In this document: piece after piece, positions 12,814-18,036 of the stretch
Numbering within the stretch: the first letter of the stretch is position 1
Layout: every line of letters begins with the position of its first letter
From: Clostridia bacterium
GTDB lineage: Bacteria > Bacillota > Clostridia > Christensenellales > UBA1242
Length of the DNA: 18,036 bases
Direction of reading: 5' to 3'
NCBI GenBank assembly: GCA_023228225.1
Contig: JALOBO010000026.1
Location: forward strand, 1 to 18,036
Program-made: the position numbers and the translations under genes
The notes under the pieces: model-generated
Seen by the model: the letters and a program-made list of their open reading frames with translations, nothing else
Database searches by the model: none
Told to the model about the DNA's origin: nothing

Positions 12814-13133
12814 TGGAAAGCTTATATATCATAACAGACGGAGAAAAATACAAAATAGGTTATAGCAAAGACGTGGCTAATCGTAAGAGACAACTACAGA
12901 CAGCAAACGGATCTTTACTGGATATTGTATTTGAATTTGAAACGGTTCATGGAATGAAATTAGAAAGATCCATTCAACGGTCAATGAAACATAAAAACAT
13001 TATCGGCGAATGGTTTGATTTAGAAAAAGAAGATATTGCAAAAATAAAAGAACTTTGTATTTTGCAAGAAAAAAACTTTAACATCATAAAGAAAAATGAA
13101 ACAGAGAATTCCTACGTTAGAGGACTTTATTAA
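12813..13133 (+). CDS. GIY-YIG-like (T5orf172/MUG113-type) nuclease domain, untagged
   Basis: 106 residues with the T5orf172/MUG113 pattern. SLYIITDGEKYKIGYSKDVANRKRQLQTANG (3-33) supplies the YI...KIG strand pair and the conserved Arg24/Arg26 region, MKLERSIQRSMKH (48-60) carries the helix Glu51, and GEWFDLEKEDI (65-75) ends the domain. These domains cut DNA or have lost activity. It has no R-I-P tag although it lies inside the tagged operon, so it is probably made in the cell, not packaged. It may be a mobile nuclease that slipped into the operon. It overlaps the previous stop by TAATG and the next tagged start by 38 bp. Confidence 0.75.
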   Translation: MESLYIITDGEKYKIGYSKDVANRKRQLQTANGSLLDIVFEFETVHGMKLERSIQRSMKHKNIIGEWFDLEKEDIAKIKELCILQEKNFNIIKKNETENSYVRGLY

Positions 13134-13551
13134 TGAATCGTCGAATGAAATTTTCACTAGTTCTGACATTATAGATTTGCAAAAAAATGGTGCAAGACCA
13201 GACGACACTTGGCAATCAATAAAATCATCGGCAAAATTTCAAAAAATAGATAATGTTAGTATTTCAAAAATTAATTGGTCAGAAAAAAATGTTGATATTT
13301 TAAAGAAACAAGAACGCAGATTAAACCGATTATTCGATGAAGATGATGGCACACAATACTATAAAGATGCCATTAAAAGAGAACAGTCAGAATTACAGCA
13401 TATACAAAATCTTATTCAAATGGTAAAAAGCAATAAAAAATTAAATCCGATTGTTGTAGATTCAAATTATAGATTGCTTGATGGTTTTCATAGAATAGGT
13501 GCATATCAAATTGCAGGTAAAAAAACTATTGACATATTTAAAGAAATTTGA
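13096..13551 (+). CDS. tagged protein with ParB/sulfiredoxin-like C-terminal domain
   Basis: Tag M-K-Q-R-I-P-T-L-E-D-F-I-N-E|S. Residues ~60-115 form a long charged helical stretch (LKKQERRLNRLFDEDD, REQSELQHIQNLIQMV). The C-terminus LNPIVVDSNYRLLDGFHRIGAYQIAGKKTIDIF (116-148) matches the ParB N-terminal-like fold, where the G-x-H-R motif (DGFHR, 129-133) binds nucleotide. Such domains include CTP-binding ParB, nucleases and protein kinases, so the activity cannot be stated. The domain is shorter than chromosomal ParB and lacks the helix-turn-helix part. A packaged ParB-like nucleotide-binding effector is the inference. Confidence 0.75.
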   Translation: MKQRIPTLEDFINESSNEIFTSSDIIDLQKNGARPDDTWQSIKSSAKFQKIDNVSISKINWSEKNVDILKKQERRLNRLFDEDDGTQYYKDAIKREQSELQHIQNLIQMVKSNKKLNPIVVDSNYRLLDGFHRIGAYQIAGKKTIDIFKEI

Positions 13552-13605
13552 TAATTTTTAAATTTATACTGCATGTGCCATTACAAAGAAAAATATACAT
13601 ACACA

Positions 13606-14352
13606 ATGAAAAACAGAATACCAGCATTTGATGACTTCATAGTTGAACGAGAATTTCCATTTACAGATACATCATTTGTTACACGGATTCTTACTAAATT
13701 AAAATCTCAAATTTTAGAAAAAAATTTAGGAAACCTTGAAGTTGAAACAATTTTAAATAAAGCATTTAGAAGTTTTTTAGTTTCTTTTGAAAGTAACAGT
13801 GGACAATCTGCATTTGATGATATGACTAGAGTCGGACTGATTCAATCACGAATTGACCAAGACGGCAACATAATTGTTGATTATGCAGATTATTTTTATG
13901 AAACATTTGAAGACGAAGAATTATATGATGAATTTGGAACAGTTCTTGCAAGAATTCTTGCGCATGAAAGAACGCATGCAGGCCAATTAGATAAAATACG
14001 AATGGGAAGAAATTCTTATGACTTTTACAACATTTTAGGAAAAATAGGTAAAGACCCATCAAACCGTTTTAAATATTTGTCAAGCAAACAAGAAATGATG
14101 GCATTTGCGGTTGAATGCGTAGAAGAATTCAGAGGAATGGGATATTCCGATTCTGATATTTTACGTAAAATTAAAACACCGTTTAAAGACTATCAAGAAT
14201 CCAATATTTTCTATTTATACATTGACTATTTCGATTATAGAGGTCATGTATTCGATAACGACGAAAAGGAAAGAAAAAAATGCAAAGACGTAATTGACGG
14301 ATTCTTAAAATATATGTATCAATATATAACAAAACCGAAATCTTTAGAATAA
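13606..14352 (+). CDS. tagged putative zinc metallopeptidase (HExxH)
   Basis: I use the ATG at 13606 because it yields the tag M-K-N-R-I-P-A-F-D-D-F-I-V-E|R; the open frame begins 11 codons earlier. The cargo has RILAHERTHAGQLDKI, a HExxH zinc site (His120, Glu121, His124). About 40 residues later comes SSKQEMMAFAVECVEEF, which offers Glu163 or Glu170 as third ligand, the gluzincin arrangement. A hydrophobic helix precedes the HExxH as expected. If injected it may cleave a host protein. An alternative is a structural domain with a degenerate site, but both His and the Glu are intact. It follows a 54-bp gap, the longest within this block, and overlaps the next gene by TAATG. Confidence 0.8.
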   Translation: MKNRIPAFDDFIVEREFPFTDTSFVTRILTKLKSQILEKNLGNLEVETILNKAFRSFLVSFESNSGQSAFDDMTRVGLIQSRIDQDGNIIVDYADYFYETFEDEELYDEFGTVLARILAHERTHAGQLDKIRMGRNSYDFYNILGKIGKDPSNRFKYLSSKQEMMAFAVECVEEFRGMGYSDSDILRKIKTPFKDYQESNIFYLYIDYFDYRGHVFDNDEKERKKCKDVIDGFLKYMYQYITKPKSLE

Positions 14353-14816
14353 TGCAATTTAAACAACTATTAAATATGAATGAAGCAAAACAAATTTGGA
14401 ACAAAAAAGTGTTCCTAGGTGGCACATGTAATGAATCTAAATGGCGTGATGAATTAATCAAAAAACTTAAGATTGACTATTTCAATCCAGTTGTTCCAGA
14501 TTGGACCGAAGAATGCTATCAAGAAGAATTAAGACAACGGGAATCATGCGATTTTTGTTTGTACGTTATTACACCAAAAATGACAGGCAGTTATTCAATT
14601 GCTGAAGTAGTTGACGATTCAAATAAACGTCCAGAAAAAACTGTTTTTTGTTTTGTTTCAACAGATGAAGATAAAGAATTCGATAAAGCACAAAACAAAA
14701 GTTTGGATAAAGTTGGCGTAATGGTTGCATCTAATGGCGGTACTTATTTGAAATCATTAGATGAAGTTGCAAACTTTTTAAACATGGAATATTACATAGA
14801 GAATAATGAAAAATAG
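14352..14816 (+). CDS. nucleoside 2-deoxyribosyltransferase-like protein with a T4-type leader
   Basis: Residues ~18-110 match the nucleoside 2-deoxyribosyltransferase-like family. KVFLGGTCNESKWRDEL (19-35) is the first strand and nucleotide loop, YFNPVVPDW (43-51) the second strand, and CDFCLYVITPKMTGSYSIAEVVDDS (66-90) holds the third strand and the helix Glu85. Relatives cleave N-glycosidic bonds of deoxynucleosides or, in related folds, NAD-type compounds. The N-terminus M-Q-F-K-Q-L-L-N-M-N-E|A lacks R-I-P but resembles the T4 leader (MKTYQEFIAE|A), so it may be a second packaging signal. It lies between tagged genes and overlaps the next by 11 bases. Confidence 0.75.
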   Translation: MQFKQLLNMNEAKQIWNKKVFLGGTCNESKWRDELIKKLKIDYFNPVVPDWTEECYQEELRQRESCDFCLYVITPKMTGSYSIAEVVDDSNKRPEKTVFCFVSTDEDKEFDKAQNKSLDKVGVMVASNGGTYLKSLDEVANFLNMEYYIENNEK

Positions 14817-15816
14817 AATACCTACATTTGAATCATTTGAATTTAATGATTGCACACAATTATTTGAATTATCGAATAATAGTACTTTATATCATCATTC
14901 AATGGCAAAATTTAAAGTAGGTGATGTAATTACTTCACAGAAAAATGGTGATGGCGTTCATTGGCTTGCAAATGATCCAATGGAAATTGGATTAGAATTT
15001 TTCAGAAAAAAACATTATCCTGATAGACCTTCACGTTTCGATTGCGTATATTCAAGCATAATCCCAAGAACGCGATTTTCAGACAAAGGATATTTATATG
15101 TAGTGCAACCAGTTGGAAGTCTTTTTATGACAGATTCAATGATTATTGATAGCTTAGGCGATGAATTTATGAGAGAACGAATGACCCCGTATTATGAAAC
15201 ATTAACTATTAATGATTTCAAAAAAAATCCAGAGGAAGCTGAAAGAATTCTTTCTTATTATTCTGCAAAAAGATATTGGGATGGCGTTAAATCGCTGCCT
15301 AGGGAAAGATGGGGCGATATTGAAGTATTATCAAATTCCGCAATTGTGACACAGGTAATTGAAGATTCAGGAACAGTATTACGTCCAGGAATGGATGTTG
15401 TGGTTACGGAAGATAACATTATAGATGTGACAATGACTATTTATAATCAGCACCCGAAAGAAAATGATACTCAATTATTCGATAATGAACAAATTGCAAC
15501 AATGTTAAGTTATATTGAAAAACATATCATAAACGGCAAATTTGAACAGCAATCTTATAATAAAAATGTCTATGATATTCGCGGGTATTTAAGAAAAGAT
15601 GCAAAACTTAAAACTACATTTATACGTACAAATTTAGCAAAAAATGTGCATACGTATGATACCGTAAAAGGAAAGTATAGTTTAATAACATTCGATTTAT
15701 ACATCGATGGCCATTTATTCAAACGTGCAAATGAAGCACCGCTTTTCAGACTTGAAACAGCAATGTATTTGAAAAATAAAGCTTATGATATTGGTATGTA
15801 TCTAAAGAAAGTTTAG
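14806..15816 (+). CDS. tagged putative ADP-ribosyltransferase-like protein, 336 residues
   Basis: The N-terminus M-K-N-R-I-P-T-F-E-S-F is the tag, but Glu14 is replaced by Asn; the nearest site of the right form is Q-L-F-E|L at 18-21. Residues ~25-185 suggest a PARP-like transferase: STLYHHSMAKFKVGD with His30/31, GVHWLANDPMEIGLEFF (50-66) as strand-helix, YLYVVQPVG, and RWGDIEVLSNSAIVTQVIED with Glu173. A further ~150 residues (from ~190) form a beta-rich domain ending in an amphipathic helix (LFRLETAMYLKNKAYDIGMYLKKV). The enzyme call is weaker than for the 7496 and 11522 genes. It is the last gene of the block; its stop overlaps the opposite-strand stop by design of tight packing. Confidence 0.6.
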   Translation: MKNRIPTFESFEFNDCTQLFELSNNSTLYHHSMAKFKVGDVITSQKNGDGVHWLANDPMEIGLEFFRKKHYPDRPSRFDCVYSSIIPRTRFSDKGYLYVVQPVGSLFMTDSMIIDSLGDEFMRERMTPYYETLTINDFKKNPEEAERILSYYSAKRYWDGVKSLPRERWGDIEVLSNSAIVTQVIEDSGTVLRPGMDVVVTEDNIIDVTMTIYNQHPKENDTQLFDNEQIATMLSYIEKHIINGKFEQQSYNKNVYDIRGYLRKDAKLKTTFIRTNLAKNVHTYDTVKGKYSLITFDLYIDGHLFKRANEAPLFRLETAMYLKNKAYDIGMYLKKV

Positions 15817-15995
15817 TAATACCAGCAGCCAAGGCATTCTTCGATTCTGTTATCAAATTCGTATAAATCAGATAACGTTTGCTCGCCTTCTGGAAATGGC
15901 TCGTTTGTTTCAATTTTTTGCAATAAATCTTTAAGGTGTTTTACAAGATCTGTTCTAACTTTATTCGTTAGTTCTATTTCAACACTTTTTTCCAT
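15813..15995 (-). CDS. hypothetical protein, 60 residues
   Basis: ATG overlaps the upstream stop (TAATG). The product is mainly helical (VRTDLVKHLKDLLQKIETNEPF) with an acidic middle and an unusual CLGCWYY end, where a CxxC pair could bind metal or form a disulfide. No family recognised. It is the last gene of the right-hand leftward operon, its stop overlapping tail-to-tail with the tagged gene ending at 15816. Confidence 0.75.
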   Translation of the reverse strand: MEKSVEIELTNKVRTDLVKHLKDLLQKIETNEPFPEGEQTLSDLYEFDNRIEECLGCWYY

Positions 15996-16402
15996 TACTT
16001 ATTATCTATAATATCTTTGATTGCTTTTTTGTTTTTGATAAAGAATACCTCAACTCCATCTTCATCGTCAATCGAATCCAATAAACCTTTACGTTTTAAA
16101 TTGTAAAGAAACACTGTTGACGCGCAGTTTTGTATTTCTAATAGCAATTCTTCTTCTGTAGGTTCTGTTAGATATAAACAAATAGTGCCGTCTTCGATAA
16201 AGTTTTTTAATGTCTTTTCGCCATAAACACTAGTTATTGCTGCTTCATAAACTTCATCCGGCGCATCGGTAACCATCTCGTTTCTTGATGCAGCGTCATC
16301 AATCAATACTGCTTTTAATGTAGGAACAAACGATCTTAAGTAATCCTGAATTTCTTCAGGATACTTAGGAAGGTTATATGTATTATTGTTGAAAGTTATC
16401 AT
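15995..16402 (-). CDS. hypothetical acidic protein, about 135 residues
   Basis: I prefer the ATG at 16402 (MITFNNNTYNLPKYPEEIQDYLRS), which reduces overlap with the upstream gene to 20 bp and has AGAGG just ahead; the ATG at 16426 is the alternative, adding eight residues. The protein is acidic and helical (EEELLLEIQNCASTVFLYNLKRKGLLDSIDDEDGVEVFFI). The T4-like order 'strand then long helix' suggests a small regulatory or binding protein, but no family is recognised. A hairpin spans nucleotides 33-69 counted from 16402. Confidence 0.75.
   Translation of the reverse strand: MITFNNNTYNLPKYPEEIQDYLRSFVPTLKAVLIDDAASRNEMVTDAPDEVYEAAITSVYGEKTLKNFIEDGTICLYLTEPTEEELLLEIQNCASTVFLYNLKRKGLLDSIDDEDGVEVFFIKNKKAIKDIIDNK
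16334..16370. repeat. 37-nt inverted repeat inside a coding region
   Basis: Inner stem ATCCTGAA / TTCAGGAT around a TTTC loop, extended by TCTTAAGT / ACTTAGGA with one bulged A and one T-G pair. It starts at nucleotide 33 of the leftward gene if that gene begins at 16402, matching the offset of the hairpins at 4041-4065 and 8406-8440. Confidence 0.65.
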
Positions 16403-16601
16403 AATCCTCTTTACTTTTGAATTCATTAAACCCTGTGATAATTAGATTAGACGTACTTGTATTTCTATCCATTATTTGTTGTTTCAATTTTGAATACAAT
16501 GGCATTGTTTCTGATTCAACGTAATGAATACCGTAGCCGGAAGCCGAACGTTCATCTTTTCGTCCTTCCATGTATATATAGTAAAAAATAAAATATCTCA
16601 T
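16383..16601 (-). CDS. hypothetical protein, 72 residues
   Basis: ATG three bases after the stop of the upstream small gene (sequence AGATAAATAATG, the same context as the helicase start at 11021). The first ten residues are aromatic and hydrophobic (MRYFIFYYIY). An internal ATG at 16571 gives MEGRKDERSASGYGIHYVESE and could be the true start, the hydrophobic part then being leader DNA. The C-terminus NLIITGFNEFKSKEDYDNFQQ looks like a small alpha/beta unit. No family recognised. Confidence 0.6.
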   Translation of the reverse strand: MRYFIFYYIYMEGRKDERSASGYGIHYVESETMPLYSKLKQQIMDRNTSTSNLIITGFNEFKSKEDYDNFQQ

Positions 16602-16604
16602 TAT

Positions 16605-16784
16605 TTATCTGTAAAGAATTGTTAATGTATAACATACTTCGAGGTAATGTGTCGATTCCTTTGTTGATTGTGATTGCGTCATTTGCAATACTTCGATACC
16701 TTGAGCTTCTTCAGATATCAACCAATTATTCATACCATTTTCAATATCGCTAGGATAATTTCCGCTGATTACTTTTACTTTCAT
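16605..16784 (-). CDS. small Cse60-like protein, 59 residues
   Basis: ATG at 16784, one base after the preceding stop; TAA at 16605-16607, three bases before the next ATG. The product opens M-K-V-K-V-I-S-G-N-Y-P-S-D-I-E-N-G-M-N-N-W and ends with THYLEVCYTLTILYR. An opening strand, a helix of the DIExxxNxWL type, a short strand with QSQST, and a closing I-x-x-Y strand resemble the Cse60/DUF2758 family of small proteins found in Firmicutes and phages. The similarity is from memory of the pattern and is not confirmed. Function unknown. It was too short to be caught by a 60-residue cut-off but its spacing fits the operon exactly. Confidence 0.6.
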   Translation of the reverse strand: MKVKVISGNYPSDIENGMNNWLISEEAQGIEVLQMTQSQSTKESTHYLEVCYTLTILYR

Positions 16785-16785
16785 A

Positions 16786-18036
16786 TTACATTAAATATTT
16801 AATTCCGTTTACTTCAATAAAATATCTGAACCAAGATTCATTACGAATCTCCGATTCTTTCATTGTTTTTTCTTCACTTCTGTAAGAATATCTGTCAGGT
16901 TTTTCTATATTGATAACTATTTTGTTATTCTTTTCATCTAATGTATACTTTCCAGTTACATAAGTACTTACCTTTTCTATATCAGATTGTACCCAACTGT
17001 ACGAATTTCTGTATGGCTCATTAAGATATCCGTTGCCGACAAATTTAAATGTTCCACGACTTTTAGATATCATTGGATATAATGATGTTGAATATCCACG
17101 TGAGCATTTCGATTTCCATTTTACAATTTCTTCGTCAATGTTAACAGCTTCTTCAAAAACACTTGATACTTTAATTTTGTTCAATGACAACAAATAATTA
17201 GCATTCGATTGTCGCATGTTAATTTTATTTGGTGCATAATTTGGCGGTTCATTTTTTAAAACTTTCAAATCATAACTTTGTTTTGCAAGATTATATGTAT
17301 CGACAAATTCCTCAATAGAAATAACAGATTTTCCAGATGGCTTCTTTGTTATTACTTGTAATGATGTGAAGAATTCATAATCGCCATTTGAATCCATTAG
17401 CACATGTAAACGTTCGTCTTTTATTGTGTAATGAGCAGAAGATCTGTACGCACTGAATGAATGACTTGCAGAAATACCCCAGCATTTGCCAATGTATGTG
17501 TATATTTTTTCATTCTTCATTTCGATTTCATCACCATTCAACAAATCCGTAGGTTTTATTGTAATTGCATTTTTCTTTCTTGTTGATTCTGTGGCAGACT
17601 CATATAATGCAGAATTTGTTGCAAGTAAAGCAAGATCTTTACCTTCCCATGCCCATACACAAGTGCCAACAAGTTTTCCTTCAATGATTGTTGAATTGCA
17701 AACCAATGCAACTAAATTTGCTGCTGTGATTTCAAGGTCAAATCCATAAGGATCTGATATTCTGAACATTGTTCGTCCAGAAGAAAACCATTCGGAACTT
17801 CTTTTATCAAATTCACTAAAGTAAAAACCTTCACGTGGAATATTGTCGAGAACCTGTGGCGCAATATTTTTATCTCGCCATCCTTCCCAAGATGTCTCTT
17901 TACGTAATTTGCCTTTGTCTCTAAAAGTTGCATATCCAAGTAAATATGATGGGCCATCAAAGTATTCTCCATCTACACCTCTAATATGCTTATGCTGTCT
18001 TTTATTGAAACCTACTTCAATTTTTTCAGGAATTAT
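16786..18036 (-). CDS. conserved large-phage protein of unknown function, N-terminus beyond the right edge
   Basis: The frame is open from the right edge without a stop for at least 416 codons. The ATG at 17769 is internal: upstream in the same frame are VGFNKRQHKHIRGVDGEYFD, GKLRKETSWEGWRDKNI and VLDNIPREGFYFSEFDKRSS, which fit the protein family. The stretch FRISDPYGFDLEITAANLVALV follows. It resembles a protein I recall as common in large myoviruses, with the order 'K-G-K-L-R-K-E-x-S-W-x-x-W-R', 'P-x-x-G-F' and 'R-x-x-D-P-x-G-F-x-x-E-I'. No function is known. It is the first gene visible of the right-hand leftward operon. Confidence 0.8.
   Translation of the reverse strand: MIPEKIEVGFNKRQHKHIRGVDGEYFDGPSYLLGYATFRDKGKLRKETSWEGWRDKNIAPQVLDNIPREGFYFSEFDKRSSEWFSSGRTMFRISDPYGFDLEITAANLVALVCNSTIIEGKLVGTCVWAWEGKDLALLATNSALYESATESTRKKNAITIKPTDLLNGDEIEMKNEKIYTYIGKCWGISASHSFSAYRSSAHYTIKDERLHVLMDSNGDYEFFTSLQVITKKPSGKSVISIEEFVDTYNLAKQSYDLKVLKNEPPNYAPNKINMRQSNANYLLSLNKIKVSSVFEEAVNIDEEIVKWKSKCSRGYSTSLYPMISKSRGTFKFVGNGYLNEPYRNSYSWVQSDIEKVSTYVTGKYTLDEKNNKIVINIEKPDRYSYRSEEKTMKESEIRNESWFRYFIEVNGIKYLM

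Noticed and set aside
17712..17972. An 86-codon open frame on the minus strand at the right edge
   Set aside because: It lies in another frame of the long gene that runs off the edge; that gene's own frame is open there and gives family-like sequence, so this one is a shadow.
1..18036. tRNA genes, CRISPR arrays, insertion sequences, attachment sites
   Set aside because: Looked for on both strands by eye; no cloverleaf with conserved arms, no spaced direct repeats beyond the three promoters, and no transposase or terminal inverted repeats seen.

Overview
This AT-rich window looks like part of a large tailed-phage genome, probably infecting a Bacteroidota host. Four things support this. Gene packing is very tight, with many TAATG/ATGA stop-start overlaps. 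Start codons lack Shine-Dalgarno sequences. Three copies of a leftward promoter carry the Bacteroidota-type TAnnTTTG box (TATATTTG) with a TTG 20 nt upstream. A BT4734/VirE-N-like primase-type domain is also present. No structural or terminase gene lies in the window, so 'phage' rests on gene content and layout.

Layout. (1) Positions 1-5094 hold three leftward operons, each starting at one copy of the 51-bp promoter (5103-5153, 4105-4155, 826-876). They encode mostly unknown early-type proteins, a primase-like domain with a cold-shock-like partner, an apparently broken gene (58-805) and, at the left edge, the start of an ADP-ribosylglycohydrolase. (2) Positions 5201-8269 and 11082-15816 are two rightward blocks forming one gene family by N-terminus. 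Twelve otherwise unrelated proteins begin with the same ~14-residue tag, M-x-x-R-I-P-[TSNA]-[FLI]-[DE]-x-[FH]-[LIV]-x-E. (3) Positions 8266-11021 are a leftward insert between those blocks: DinG/XPD-like Fe-S helicase, zinc-ribbon PD-(D/E)xK homing-type endonuclease, and a small winged-helix protein. (4) Positions 15813-18036 are a leftward operon of small unknown proteins behind a conserved large-phage protein that runs off the right edge.

The main discovery candidate is the tag. Its length, position and [LIV]-x-E ending match what a T4-type prohead protease cuts, and it resembles the capsid-targeting sequences of T4 internal proteins and Alt. I infer that the rightward blocks are a bank of head-packaged, injected effectors. 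The cargo after the tag includes an R-S-E ADP-ribosyltransferase, two H-Y-E/PARP-like ADP-ribosyltransferase candidates, a serine hydrolase fused to a phage-associated domain, a zinc metallopeptidase (HERTH), a putative papain-like cysteine peptidase, a ParB-like domain and several small unknowns. A nucleoside 2-deoxyribosyltransferase-like protein carries a second, T4-like leader. With the glycohydrolase at the left edge, the window has a strong NAD/ADP-ribose theme.
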